Positions 44,485 to 54,535 of a DNA stretch of 64,000 bases are shown here, in pieces. A program made the position numbers and the translations under genes. The DNA is taken from the NCBI GenBank assembly GCA_902523535.1, contig CABYZQ010000002.1, positions 62,001-126,000 on the forward strand, in the 5' to 3' direction. Position 1 is the stretch's first letter; each line of letters starts with the position of its first letter. This stretch comes from an uncultured Pelagibacteraceae bacterium (GTDB lineage: Bacteria; Pseudomonadota; Alphaproteobacteria; Pelagibacterales; AG-422-B15). A model generated the notes under the pieces. The model searched no databases, was not told where the DNA came from, and saw nothing but the letters and a program-made list of their open reading frames with translations.

Positions 44485-45653
44485 CTATCCACCTCTCCAA
44501 AAACAATAGCTATTGAACCGAGTATTGCTGGAACGTCAGCTAGCAAGTGTCCTTTTGATAACAGATCAAAAGCTTGAAGGTGTGCAAACCCAGGAGCCCT
44601 AATTTTGCATCTATAAGGCCGGCTGGTTCCATCAGCTATTAGATAAACCCCAAATTCACCCTTAGGGGCCTCAACAGCAGTATATATTTCACCTTCTGGC
44701 ACATGAAAACCTTCTGTAAAAAATTTAAAATGATGGATAATAGATTCCATTGAATTCTTCATATCCATTCTTTTTGGAGCTGCAATTTTAGAGTCTCGAT
44801 TTATAACTTCACCCGTAGGCATTTTATCAAGACACTGGAGCATAATCTTAATACTCTCTCTCATCTCGTCTATTTGACAAAGATAACGATCATAACAATC
44901 ACCGTTTGATCCAACTGGTATTTTGAAATCAAGTTTGTCGTAGCAATCATATGGTTGAGATTTTCTTAAATCCCATGGAATGCCGCAGGCTCTTAAAACA
45001 AATCCACTAAACCCCCTGTCAACAGCATCTTCTTTGGATACTTTTCCTATATTCACGTTTCTTTGTTTAAATATTCGATTTTCAGTCAACAAGCTTTCAA
45101 TATCATCAAGTGCTTTTGGGAAATTGTTGCAAAAATCAAAAATCTTATCAGTTAAACCATCTGGTAGATCCTGATGAACTCCACCCGCTCTAAAATATGC
45201 AGCATGAAATCTTGATCCAGAAACTTCTTCATAAAAATCAAGTAGCTTTTCTCTTTCGTCAAAACCCCAAGTAATTGGAGTCATTGCTCCAACATCCATG
45301 GCTGTTGTAGTTACATTTAAAAGATGACTAAGTAATCGACCAATTTCAGAAAATAAAACTCTTATATATTGTCCTCTTTCAGGAACTTCAACATCAAGCA
45401 ACTTTTCAATTGCTAATGCAAAAGCATGTTCTTGGTTCATCGGCGCGACGTAATCTAGCCGGTCAAAATATGGCAAGGCTTGTAAATAAGTTTTGTGCTC
45501 AATTAATTTCTCAGTACCGCGATGCAATAATCCTATATGTGGATCAGCTCTTTCCACAATTTCCCCATCAAGATCTAAAATTAGTCTCAAGACACCGTGC
45601 GCAGCGGGATGCACTGGTCCAAAATTTACAGTAACTGTTTTACTACTACTCAT
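44481..45653 (-). CDS. nuoD: NADH-quinone oxidoreductase subunit D
   Basis: 390 aa; [39 protein letters not shown]. Confidence 0.97.
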   Translation of the reverse strand: MSSSKTVTVNFGPVHPAAHGVLRLILDLDGEIVERADPHIGLLHRGTEKLIEHKTYLQALPYFDRLDYVAPMNQEHAFALAIEKLLDVEVPERGQYIRVLFSEIGRLLSHLLNVTTTAMDVGAMTPITWGFDEREKLLDFYEEVSGSRFHAAYFRAGGVHQDLPDGLTDKIFDFCNNFPKALDDIESLLTENRIFKQRNVNIGKVSKEDAVDRGFSGFVLRACGIPWDLRKSQPYDCYDKLDFKIPVGSNGDCYDRYLCQIDEMRESIKIMLQCLDKMPTGEVINRDSKIAAPKRMDMKNSMESIIHHFKFFTEGFHVPEGEIYTAVEAPKGEFGVYLIADGTSRPYRCKIRAPGFAHLQAFDLLSKGHLLADVPAILGSIAIVFGEVDR

Positions 45654-46239
45654 TATTTTTTTTATCTTCTTTTAAATAATTTGTTCTCTCCCAGGGACTC
45701 TGAATATCAAAACTTCTGAAATCTTGTTGTAAATTTACTGGCTCATGAACGATTTTTTTATCAATTTCGTCATATCTAATTTCTACATTGCCACTAAGTG
45801 GAAAATCCTTTCTTAATGGATATCCCTCAAAACCATAATCTGTAAGAATTCTTCTTAAGTCAGGATGATCTCTAAATTGAATGCCGTACATATCAAATGC
45901 TTCGCGTTCAAACCAATTTGCAGCAGGAAAGATTGATGTAATACTGGGAATAGATTCATCTTCACCAATAATTATTTTTATTCTTAAACGACTATTATGT
46001 TTAAAACTTAAGAAGTGGTAGATAACGTCAAATCTTTTTTGTCTATCGGGGAAATCAACTCCAGCAATATCTGTAATTTGCCTAAATTCACAAGCTTCAT
46101 CATTTTTTATAAAATCAACTACATCTAAAATTTGATCAGCAGAAATGGATATCTGAAGTTGATTGAAATCATCTGAAATTTCAATGGGGTTGCAATTCTT
46201 CTTTATAGCTTCCTTAGCTACTTCCGTGATCTTAGACAT
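45646..46239 (-). CDS. nuoC: NADH-quinone oxidoreductase subunit C
   Basis: 197 aa; [42 protein letters not shown]. Confidence 0.97.
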   Translation of the reverse strand: MSKITEVAKEAIKKNCNPIEISDDFNQLQISISADQILDVVDFIKNDEACEFRQITDIAGVDFPDRQKRFDVIYHFLSFKHNSRLRIKIIIGEDESIPSITSIFPAANWFEREAFDMYGIQFRDHPDLRRILTDYGFEGYPLRKDFPLSGNVEIRYDEIDKKIVHEPVNLQQDFRSFDIQSPWERTNYLKEDKKNNE

Positions 46240-46760
46240 TATCTTTTTATATTACCCTCACGCCTAATTTTTTTTTGCAGTTGCAGAAGACCATACAGCA
46301 ATCCTTCTGCAGTTGGTGGACATCCAGGTACGTAAACATCTACTGGGATAATTCGATCACACCCTCTTACTACAGAATATGAATAATGATAATAACCACC
46401 GCCATTTGCACAACTTCCCATTGAGATGACATACCTAGGTTCGGGCATTTGGTCATACGCTTTTCTTAGGGCTGAGGCCATTTTATTAGTTAAAGTTCCA
46501 GCTACTATTAATACATCTGCGTGTCTTGGTGATGCTCTAGGTGCAGCGCCAAATCTCTCTACATCATAACGAGGTGTTCCAACATGCATCATTTCTACTG
46601 CACAACAAGCCAGTCCAAAGGTCATCCAATGCAGTGAGCCTGTTCTTGCCCAATTTATAAGATTGTTAATGCTTGTTACAACAAAGCCTTTATCTGCGTA
46701 GAGTTCTTTTAGCCTTTCTAATTCAGGGCTTGTTTCTTGAATGTCAGTATTTATTGCCAT
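46239..46760 (-). CDS. nuoB: NADH-quinone oxidoreductase subunit B (start at MAINTD likely; ORF extends to 46781)
   Basis: [61 protein letters not shown]. Confidence 0.97.
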   Translation of the reverse strand: MAINTDIQETSPELERLKELYADKGFVVTSINNLINWARTGSLHWMTFGLACCAVEMMHVGTPRYDVERFGAAPRASPRHADVLIVAGTLTNKMASALRKAYDQMPEPRYVISMGSCANGGGYYHYSYSVVRGCDRIIPVDVYVPGCPPTAEGLLYGLLQLQKKIRREGNIKR

Positions 46761-47116
46761 TCCAACGCACCCTTCTTCCACTCATAAATAAATCCAATTG
46801 TAAGAACCCCAAGAAAAATCATCATCGAAATAAAACCAAATAAACCAAGGGTCCCAAATGTTACAGCCCATGGAAAAAGAAATGCAACTTCAAGATCAAA
46901 TATTATGAATAATAATGTCACCAGATAAAAACGAACGTCAAACTTCATTCTGGAATCTCCAAATTGTTCAAATCCACACTCATAAGCTGAGTTTTTTTCT
47001 GAGTCAGGATTGCTTACTGCCGCCAAATAATTAGCAAGCACAAAGAGGCAGCTAATCGCAAGTGCCACAAAGATGAAAATCAAAATAGGCATATATTCAC
47101 TAAGTGAGTAATTCAT
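46751..47116 (-). CDS. nuoA: NADH-quinone oxidoreductase subunit A
   Basis: 121 aa; [43 protein letters not shown]. Confidence 0.97.
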   Translation of the reverse strand: MNYSLSEYMPILIFIFVALAISCLFVLANYLAAVSNPDSEKNSAYECGFEQFGDSRMKFDVRFYLVTLLFIIFDLEVAFLFPWAVTFGTLGLFGFISMMIFLGVLTIGFIYEWKKGALEWQ

Positions 47117-47310
47117 ATCTATTTATTGAGTCGTGTTAGTATCATCAGGAAATATATATTTTAATCATTAAAATTCAAGCAAATCGTAGCTATATCAATG
47201 TTTCCTTCGGTTAGCGATTGATTTTCGTTTTATAATGCAATAAAATTTATCTACTTTGATATTACAATCCTTCCAAATACCCTTATTTTTTCTAAATTAT
47301 AAAAAAAACC

Positions 47311-47390
47311 CTATTTTTTGGGAAATAGATACCACTCATTGGAGACTTACATGCCGAAAAATATGTATATTTTTCGTTTTTTTTTTATTA
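47311..47390 (+). promoter_or_regulatory. Two hairpins, the second followed by a T-run (terminator/attenuator-like), upstream of the SMP-30 gene
   Basis: CTATTT-TTTGGG-AAATAG (47311-47328) and CGAAAAATA-TGTA-TATTTTTCG (47355-47376) followed by ~10 T. Confidence 0.45.
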
Positions 47391-47463
47391 TCCAGCAAGT
47401 GCACATATTTCATTAAATCAATAAAGTATTAGTTTAACTTTAATACCTGAATATAATTGAGGC

Positions 47464-48387
47464 ATGTTTACCCTTTTAGCCAAAAACCTTAATTATGGGG
47501 AAGGACCTAGATGGCACGATAACAAGCTTTGGTTTTCTGATTTTTTCCAACATGCCGTGATGACTGTAGACCATTCAGGTAAGATTGAAAAAATAGTTGA
47601 AATTCCTAATCAACCCTCTGGATTAGGTTGGCTACCTAATGGCGATTTACTTATTGTATCTATGCTTGATCGAAAGATAATGAAATTTAGCAATAACGTG
47701 CTTTCTCTACACTCAGATTTATCCGATTTAACGCCATTCAGATGTAACGACATGGTAGTTGATAAAGATGGACATGCATATGTTGGTAATTTTGGCTCTT
47801 TACATCACTCAAAAGATGTTAAGCCAACTTGTCTCATACATGTTGATCCCGACGGTAAAGCAAAGATTGTGGCAACAAAATTAGATTTTCCAAATGGTAC
47901 TGTTATAACCCCTGATGGCAAGAAGATGATTATAGGTGAAACTTATGCTGGTAGACTTACTTCCTTTGATATTGGATTAGATAAAAAGCTTAGCAATAGG
48001 AAAGTATGGGCCAAAATGATGCCTACTTGGTATTACATAGGAGTTCGATTTATCTTGGCAAAAATCTATACTATGTTGAATATAAAATTAAGAGAAGGCA
48101 ATATTACTCCATTTCCAGTTCCAGATGGTATTTGTCTTGATTCAAATAAAGGAGTATGGATTGCTTCTCCCACTACATCCGAAGTAATAAGGATTGAAGA
48201 GGGTGGCATTATTACAGACCGACTAGAGACTCCTGATAGAGCCTTTGCATGTATGCTTGGAGGAGATGACGGAAAAACTTTATTTGTGATGACTGCAAAA
48301 ACCTCAATCCCAGAGGAAGCAAGAAGTGAAAAGAGTGGAAAAATTTATACTACAAGAGTAAAGTTTTCGGGCGCAGGGCATCCTTAA
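47464..48387 (+). CDS. SMP-30/gluconolactonase/LRE-like family protein
   Basis: 307 aa; GEGPRWHDNKLWFSDF, QPSGLGWLPNGDLLIVSM, FRCNDMVVDKDGHAYVGNFG, PNGTVITPDG, PDGICLD. Confidence 0.85.
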   Translation: MFTLLAKNLNYGEGPRWHDNKLWFSDFFQHAVMTVDHSGKIEKIVEIPNQPSGLGWLPNGDLLIVSMLDRKIMKFSNNVLSLHSDLSDLTPFRCNDMVVDKDGHAYVGNFGSLHHSKDVKPTCLIHVDPDGKAKIVATKLDFPNGTVITPDGKKMIIGETYAGRLTSFDIGLDKKLSNRKVWAKMMPTWYYIGVRFILAKIYTMLNIKLREGNITPFPVPDGICLDSNKGVWIASPTTSEVIRIEEGGIITDRLETPDRAFACMLGGDDGKTLFVMTAKTSIPEEARSEKSGKIYTTRVKFSGAGHP

Positions 48388-49007
48388 TGTCGCAATATAC
48401 TTTGTACGGTCGATCAGAAACGGGCTCTGATGTTGTTGAGTATTTGTTCCATGAATTTAATATTGATTACAATTTTATTCATGTAGATGAAATAAATGTA
48501 AAGACAAATCAAGAAATTCTTAGGCATAACCCGTTGGGTCGGGTTCCAATGATTAAATTATCTAATGGTCAATATATGATCGAAAGTATGAATATAGTTT
48601 ACCATTTAGTAGATAAAGCTGGGCAACTTGTCCCAAAATCAAATTCAATTGAACGTGATAAATTTAATCAATTCATGTCTTTTTTATCATCATCTGTCTA
48701 TCCAATAATTCTGTTAATATACCACCCAGATCACTATACATCTAAAAATAGTGAGTCTGACTTAATACGTAAAGCTGAAGAAATTATAAATACCTATCTT
48801 AAATTTATCGATACAAGCATGAATAAATATCTATGTGGAAATTATATCACTGCTGCAGATTACTATTTATACATGCTTCTCACTTGGCTAGATGAAGATG
48901 GATATTTGAGTGGCTATGAAAAAATAAATAGTTTTTTCAACAAAATGTCTAAGAATCAGACAATACTAGCTGTTAAGAGGATACAAAGTGAGAGAGAAAA
49001 AAAATAG
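48387..49007 (+). CDS. Glutathione S-transferase family protein
   Basis: 206 aa; thioredoxin-like N-terminal domain with NPLGRVPMIKLSNGQYMIES, all-helical C-terminal half. Confidence 0.78.
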   Translation: MSQYTLYGRSETGSDVVEYLFHEFNIDYNFIHVDEINVKTNQEILRHNPLGRVPMIKLSNGQYMIESMNIVYHLVDKAGQLVPKSNSIERDKFNQFMSFLSSSVYPIILLIYHPDHYTSKNSESDLIRKAEEIINTYLKFIDTSMNKYLCGNYITAADYYLYMLLTWLDEDGYLSGYEKINSFFNKMSKNQTILAVKRIQSEREKK

Positions 49008-49575
49008 ACGGTTTTTTATTGTTTATGGGCATTACGACGATAACTCGTTCAATGCTGCCATTAAAAATACATTTATTGAAAGCGCTAAAAAGGCAGGACA
49101 TAGCGTTGATATAGTCGACCTTTATAAAGACAAATTTGACCCTGTTTATGCAGGTGGTAATCCAGGGCCAGATGTTCTTGACCACAGAAGTCGAATTGAC
49201 GCCAGTGATACAATTGTTCTTATTGCGCCAATTTGGAATTTTAGAATGCCAGCAATTCTGGAAGGCTGGATTGATAAGGTATTAGCTCCACCATGGGCAT
49301 TTACCTTCAAACAACTGGTTGGTAATTACGGATATCCTCAAGGCAATCTGGGTGATAAAAAAGCAATTATTTTTTGTACATATGGATCACCAAGATTGGC
49401 GATAACGACTTTCTTTTTAAATCTGCCGATAAGACGTCTAAAAAGAGGTGTTTTTCATATCTGTGGCATTAAAAATATACTCTATAAGCGATATTTTGCT
49501 GTCCCTTTTGTATCAGAAAAGATAAGAAAAAAATTTCTAAAAGATGTTCAGGATACAGCAACATTATTTCAATAG
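48988..49575 (+). CDS. NAD(P)H dehydrogenase (quinone)-like flavodoxin-fold protein
   Basis: 195 aa; FFIVYGHYDDNSFNAAIK, DIVDLYKDKFDPVY, APIWNFRMPAILEGWIDKV. Confidence 0.83.
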   Translation: MREKKNRRFFIVYGHYDDNSFNAAIKNTFIESAKKAGHSVDIVDLYKDKFDPVYAGGNPGPDVLDHRSRIDASDTIVLIAPIWNFRMPAILEGWIDKVLAPPWAFTFKQLVGNYGYPQGNLGDKKAIIFCTYGSPRLAITTFFLNLPIRRLKRGVFHICGIKNILYKRYFAVPFVSEKIRKKFLKDVQDTATLFQ

Positions 49576-49612
49576 ACTTGCTTTTTAATAACAATGAAAC
49601 TAATTAATTAAT

Positions 49613-49909
49613 ATGAATTTTATAAAAAAAATATGGTCCTCTATAATGGATCCAAATGTAAATCCCCTTAGTAACATTACTAATTTAAAAGTTAGACATA
49701 TGGTTATGCAGATACTCGCTTTTATGTGGAGTGGTGTGTTTTCTCTATACATAGTTGACAGTATTTTTGTCTTTGGAATAACCTCCATTGCTCACGTACT
49801 ATTTATTGCTGCAATTTTTATTACTGCTTTTGTCTTTAATACTGCAAAAAACAAACCTCAAATTTATGATCTAAAGTCCTTTAGAGGAAAAGATGGTGAG
49901 CATGAATAA
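49613..49909 (+). CDS. Hypothetical small membrane protein
   Basis: 98 aa ORF with two hydrophobic segments, in a same-strand run with neighbours. Confidence 0.55.
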   Translation: MNFIKKIWSSIMDPNVNPLSNITNLKVRHMVMQILAFMWSGVFSLYIVDSIFVFGITSIAHVLFIAAIFITAFVFNTAKNKPQIYDLKSFRGKDGEHE

Positions 49910-49914
49910 TTATG

Positions 49915-50781
49915 ATGCGCATTGCAAGCTTACTGCCTAGTGCTAGTGAAATAGTTTGTGATATTGGCCTAAAGGATAATCTCGTTGCCATTAGTCATGA
50001 ATGCAACTACCCTAAAAGCTTAAAAAAACTTAGTGTAATTACCCATTCTTCAATTGATTCAAACCAGGATCAACGCGAAATTGATACAGAGGTTCGAAAA
50101 AAGGTTCAAAGTAAACTGCCTTTGTATGAAATAAATACTCAGTTACTAAATAAATTAAAACCTGACGTAATAATAACCCAAGGTCTCTGTGATGTATGCG
50201 CAATTTCAAGTAGTGAGATAGAGGTAGTCCTTAAAGGTACTCTGTGCACTTTGCCGTCATCAACTCAAATCATTTCATTAAATGGGAAATCGTTTAAAGA
50301 AATATGCTCAGAAATACTCAAGCTAGGAGAGCAGTTAGATGCAGAAAAGGAGGCGAAACAACATGTTGATAAGGCTATAGCTAGAAGGGATAAACTGGAT
50401 AGCTTACCAAAATACTCTCGTAAAATTCTATCACTTGAATGGATTGATCCTTATTTTTCCGCAGGACACTGGGTACCTGAACAAATTGAAATTGCGGGTT
50501 TTCGTTCTGCTATTGGCCAAAAAGGCGAGCATTCGCGAGTAATCAGTATCGAAGAGATAATTAAATCAGATCCAGATGATATAGCAGTAATCTGCTGTGG
50601 ATATAAATTGCATGAAAATAAATCCTTCGCTGAAAAATTAAAAAATAACAAAGAAATTAATTTCTTAAGGCCATTTAAGAGAAACAACATATATTCTTTT
50701 GACTCTGATGCTTATTTCAGTCGTCCTACAACAAGACTTATTGAGGGTGCTCAGCAACTTAGGAATGCTGTATTAGGTTAA
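49915..50781 (+). CDS. BtuF-like (cobalamin/Fe3+-siderophore type) substrate-binding fold protein lacking a signal peptide
   Basis: MRIASLLPSASEIVCDIGLKDNLVAISHECNYP, DVIITQGLCDVCA, LEWIDPYFSAGHWVPEQIEIAG, RPTTRLIEGAQQL. Confidence 0.8.
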   Translation: MRIASLLPSASEIVCDIGLKDNLVAISHECNYPKSLKKLSVITHSSIDSNQDQREIDTEVRKKVQSKLPLYEINTQLLNKLKPDVIITQGLCDVCAISSSEIEVVLKGTLCTLPSSTQIISLNGKSFKEICSEILKLGEQLDAEKEAKQHVDKAIARRDKLDSLPKYSRKILSLEWIDPYFSAGHWVPEQIEIAGFRSAIGQKGEHSRVISIEEIIKSDPDDIAVICCGYKLHENKSFAEKLKNNKEINFLRPFKRNNIYSFDSDAYFSRPTTRLIEGAQQLRNAVLG

Positions 50782-50823
50782 AAAAATAGATTAAATCTTA
50801 AATTAACCCTAAAAAGTAAAATA

Positions 50824-51240
50824 TTAGATATATATCTTATCGGATAGTCCTATGATTAATATAATCGATGCCACTAGAGTAAAAGTGTTGATCATAAGAT
50901 CAGTAACTGAATTCTTTGCACCTGTTTCTGTATCGATTCCTTTTAGAAAAAAAGTCGTATCATATATGGACAAAATTAAGCCTAACAAAAATATCAGATT
51001 ATAATAAGCCCAAGCACCTTCAGGACCGTTCGGTCTAAATATTAAATAAATACCTATAAGAAAAAATGGTGTTATAAATGCGCCTAATACTCGAATAATA
51101 TAAATACTGCTTTTGTCCATATTAAACTCTTTAGCCATACCATCTGGTGCAAAAAGAGCTCTAAAAGAAAAAACTCCAAATAATGCTGTCATTAATAAAT
51201 GTAGAATAAGGAGGTAAATACTGTTGAAGTTTTCGATCAC
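50824..51240 (-). CDS. Hypothetical four-TM membrane protein
   Basis: 138 aa ORF with about four hydrophobic segments; family not recognised with certainty. Confidence 0.55.
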   Translation of the reverse strand: MIENFNSIYLLILHLLMTALFGVFSFRALFAPDGMAKEFNMDKSSIYIIRVLGAFITPFFLIGIYLIFRPNGPEGAWAYYNLIFLLGLILSIYDTTFFLKGIDTETGAKNSVTDLMINTFTLVASIILIIGLSDKIYI

Positions 51241-51291
51241 ACCATAAGCATAATATTAGATGCAAATAAAAGCAAATAAGCAATTTGTAAG

Positions 51292-51368
51292 TGGCGGGAG
51301 TGACGGGACTCGAACCCGCGACCTCCTGCGTGACAGGCAGGCGCTCTAACCAACTGAGCTACACCCCC
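51292..51368 (-). tRNA. tRNA-Asp (GTC), CCA encoded
   Basis: Reverse strand GGGGGTGTAGCTCAGTTGGTTAGAGCGCCTGCCTGTCACGCAGGAGGTCGCGGGTTCGAGTCCCGTCACTCCCGCCA; cloverleaf and GTC anticodon. Confidence 0.97.
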
Positions 51369-51376
51369 ACAAAAAG

Positions 51377-51452
51377 TGGTGGGCGATGACAGGTTCGAAC
51401 TGCCGACATTCACGGTGTAAACGTGACGCTCTTCCAGCTGAGCTAATCGCCC
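51377..51452 (-). tRNA. tRNA-Val (TAC), CCA encoded
   Basis: Reverse strand GGGCGATTAGCTCAGCTGGAAGAGCGTCACGTTTACACCGTGAATGTCGGCAGTTCGAACCTGTCATCGCCCACCA; anticodon TAC. Confidence 0.97.
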
Positions 51453-51501
51453 GGAAAGTCTGTTATATATCTATTTTATCGAAGGTAAAATGTAATTTAT
51501 T

Positions 51502-51544
51502 AAAAAAAATCCGACCATACAAAAAAAATGCATGATCGGATTTT
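51502..51544 (-). terminator. Rho-independent terminator downstream of hupB
   Basis: Reverse strand AAAATCCGATCAT...ATGGTCGGATTTT (13-bp stem, one G-T) followed by a T-run. Confidence 0.88.
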
Positions 51545-51570
51545 AAAATAATTTCGCAATTGGGTGGAAC

Positions 51571-51861
51571 TTACATTCCTCCGCCCGCGTTATTAACAGC
51601 CTCTTTCAAACCTTTACCAGCTGTAAATTTAGGTCTGGTTGATTGAGGTATTTGAATGACCTCATTGGTACGTGGATTTCGTCCCTGAGAAGCCTTTCTT
51701 ATAGAAGTTTTGAATGTGCCAAAGCCTACCAATCTTACTTCACCTCTTGCTTTTAGAACGTCAGTAATTTGGTCAAAAACGGCATTAACTGCCTTTTCTG
51801 AATCTGATTTTTGCATACCAGTAACTTCAGCTACTTTTCCTATTAAGTCTTGTTTGTTCAT
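51571..51861 (-). CDS. hupB: DNA-binding protein HU (start at MNKQDL; ORF extends to 51870)
   Basis: MNKQDLIGKVAEVTG, GFGTF, RKASQGRNPRTNEVIQIPQSTRPKFTAGKGLKEAVN. Confidence 0.95.
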   Translation of the reverse strand: MNKQDLIGKVAEVTGMQKSDSEKAVNAVFDQITDVLKARGEVRLVGFGTFKTSIRKASQGRNPRTNEVIQIPQSTRPKFTAGKGLKEAVNNAGGGM

Positions 51862-51999
51862 AATCCCCACCTTTTCTAGGAGTTATTGATTCGTAATATA
51901 ACTATGAGATCTGAAGTACTATATATAGTCAAGATAAAGCCCAGAAAAACAGGTAAAAATCAAATATACGTGTTTAAGAAATTAGAATTCTAAGCGTAA

Positions 52000-54408
52000 T
52001 CAATGAGTTATAGGATTGTCCGCATCTTGTTCACCGTCTTCATCCTTTATCTCACTGGAAGATTTAGGTGATTCATCCTCATTCCACTCAATTGGAAGCA
52101 GGGGCTTAGTTAGGGCAATTTTTAAAACCTCATCTACATTATCAACAAAGATCAATTCAAGGCCACTTTTAACATTATCCGGAATATCAGCCATATCCTT
52201 CTCATTTTCTTTTGGAATGATAACTGTTTTTGTTCCAGCTCTTAGTGCTGCCAGTAATTTCTCTTTAAGTCCTCCAATGCCAAGAGCCTTTCCTCTTAAG
52301 GTTACCTCACCTGTCATTGCAATATCTTTTCTAACAGGGATACCAGTTAAAACAGAAACAATTGAAGTCACCATGCCCAGCCCTGCGGATGGTCCATCTT
52401 TAGGTATAGCTCCTTCTGGAACGTGTATATGAATATCTCTTTGAGGAAAAATAGTTGGCTTGATTCCAAATTCTATACATCTTGAGCGAACATAAGACTT
52501 AGCCGCCTGAATTGACTCTTTCATTACATCACCTAGCTTTCCAGTTATGGTCATTCTACCCTTACCCGGCATTATAACAGACTCAATTGGCAATATATCT
52601 CCACCTACCTCAGTCCAAGCGAGTCCCGTTACGATTCCAACTTGATCATCATTATCAATTTCACCATACTTGAACTTTCTAACTCCAGCAAAATCGTTCA
52701 AATTATTTTCATCAATTTTAATTGATGAGACTTCACCAGCTACTATTTTCTTTACAGTCTTACGTGCTAGATTTGAAAGCTCTCTCTCAAGGCTTCTTAC
52801 TCCAGCTTCACGAGTATAATATCTGATTAAACCTAAAATTGCTGAATCATCTAAAATTAGTTCATCTTTTTTTAGGCCATGCTTTTCTAGCATCTGCGGC
52901 GCAAGGTGTTGCTTCACTATCTCTAATTTTTCATCTTCAGTGTAACCTGCTATTCTGATTATTTCCATTCTATCCAATAGTGCTGGCGGCATTCTTAATG
53001 TATTCGCAGTCGTAATGAACATGGTATCAGACAAGTCATAATCAACTTCAAGATAGTGGTCGTTGAATGAGTTATTTTGCTCTGGATCAAGAACTTCAAG
53101 CAAAGCTGAAGAAGGATCTCCCCTATAGTCAGCTCCGAGCTTATCGATCTCATCTAATAAGAATAAAGGGTTAGATGAACCAGCTTTTTTCATCATTTGC
53201 AAAACTTTACCAGGTAAGGAACCAATATAAGTTCTTCTATGGCCTCTAATCTCTGCCTCATCACGCACACCACCAAGTGACATGCGAACAAACTTTCTTC
53301 CAGTAGAGCGAGCAATAGATTTGCCTAATGATGTTTTTCCAACGCCTGGAGCGCCTACTAAACAAAGAATTGGGCCTTTCATTTTTTTTATTCTTTGCTG
53401 CACCGCCAGATATTCAAGAATTCTCTCTTTTACTTTTTCTAAGCCATAATGATCTTCATTTAGAACTTTTTCTGCAAAATTTATATCTTTTTTAACTTTT
53501 GTCTTTTTGTTCCAAGGTATAGATAAGACCCAATCAAGGTAATTACGTATTACGCTTGATTCAGCCGACATCGGACTCATCGACTTCAATTTTTTCATCT
53601 CAGCATAACATTTCTCACGAGCTTCTTTTGACAATTTTGTTGTCTCAATTTTTTCCTCATATTCTTGTACATCATCCTTACCATCTTCACCTTCACCAAG
53701 TTCTTTCTGGATCGCTTTCATTTGCTCATTTAAATAATACTCTCGTTGAGTTTTCTCCATTTGGTTCTTAACTCTGCCTCTGATCTTCTTTTCAACTTGC
53801 ATTACATCAAGTTCTGCTTGAATAAAATTCATAATCTTATCAAAACGATCTGATAGATCTATTGCTTCTAATATTTCTTGTTTATCAGAAAGCTTAATTG
53901 ACAAGTGAGATGCAATTGTATCGCTTAACTTAGATAGGTCATCTATCTCATTTATTGTTCCTATTACCTCTGGAGGTATTTTTTTGTTTAAGCTTACATA
54001 TTTATCAAACGATTCAGTAATTGATTTAGATTGCGCTCTGATTTTTTTATCTGTCGTATCTATATTTTCTTCAATTAAATCGATATTTGATTCAAGATAA
54101 GTTTCTTTATCAGAAAACATGTTAATTGAGGCACGTTGCAATCCCTCTACTAAAACCTTTACTGTACCATCAGGAAGCTTCAATAACTGCAATACATTCG
54201 CTACAGTTCCGAAATCAAATAAATCATCCTTTTTGGGATCATCTACAGATGCTTTTTTTTGTGTAATTAACATTATACGCTTATCGCCAGCCATTACCTT
54301 TTCAAGTGCATTTACGGATTTATCTCTACCAACAAAAAGAGGGACTACCATGTGTGGGAACACTACTATATCTCTAAGGGGCAATACTGGGATATTATTT
54401 TCACTCAT
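52000..54408 (-). CDS. lon: ATP-dependent protease Lon
   Basis: 802 aa; GAPGVGKTSLGKSIARS, DEIDKLG, catalytic PKDGPSAGLGM and TGEVTLRGKALGIGGLKEKLLAA. Confidence 0.98.
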   Translation of the reverse strand: MSENNIPVLPLRDIVVFPHMVVPLFVGRDKSVNALEKVMAGDKRIMLITQKKASVDDPKKDDLFDFGTVANVLQLLKLPDGTVKVLVEGLQRASINMFSDKETYLESNIDLIEENIDTTDKKIRAQSKSITESFDKYVSLNKKIPPEVIGTINEIDDLSKLSDTIASHLSIKLSDKQEILEAIDLSDRFDKIMNFIQAELDVMQVEKKIRGRVKNQMEKTQREYYLNEQMKAIQKELGEGEDGKDDVQEYEEKIETTKLSKEAREKCYAEMKKLKSMSPMSAESSVIRNYLDWVLSIPWNKKTKVKKDINFAEKVLNEDHYGLEKVKERILEYLAVQQRIKKMKGPILCLVGAPGVGKTSLGKSIARSTGRKFVRMSLGGVRDEAEIRGHRRTYIGSLPGKVLQMMKKAGSSNPLFLLDEIDKLGADYRGDPSSALLEVLDPEQNNSFNDHYLEVDYDLSDTMFITTANTLRMPPALLDRMEIIRIAGYTEDEKLEIVKQHLAPQMLEKHGLKKDELILDDSAILGLIRYYTREAGVRSLERELSNLARKTVKKIVAGEVSSIKIDENNLNDFAGVRKFKYGEIDNDDQVGIVTGLAWTEVGGDILPIESVIMPGKGRMTITGKLGDVMKESIQAAKSYVRSRCIEFGIKPTIFPQRDIHIHVPEGAIPKDGPSAGLGMVTSIVSVLTGIPVRKDIAMTGEVTLRGKALGIGGLKEKLLAALRAGTKTVIIPKENEKDMADIPDNVKSGLELIFVDNVDEVLKIALTKPLLPIEWNEDESPKSSSEIKDEDGEQDADNPITH

Positions 54409-54535
54409 AAATGAATCGTTTTTGTTATTATTAATAAGAAATTTAAAGCACTCTTTAGTAAAGTTAATTATTAAGGAGCTACTTATTAAATGTGCATAAA
54501 AAAATGATTTTCAAGAAGGCAGGTGTTTTGGGTAG

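Noticed and set aside
51292-51452. tRNA-Val/tRNA-Asp as attachment site of an integrative element
   Set aside because: No integrase, no obvious repeated tRNA 3' end nearby, and the tRNAs have intact encoded CCA ends in a conserved hupB-tRNA-tRNA arrangement.
52016-52432. 138-aa plus-strand ORF antisense to lon
   Set aside because: Shadow ORF; low-complexity Ser/Phe composition and opposite to the catalytic domain of lon.
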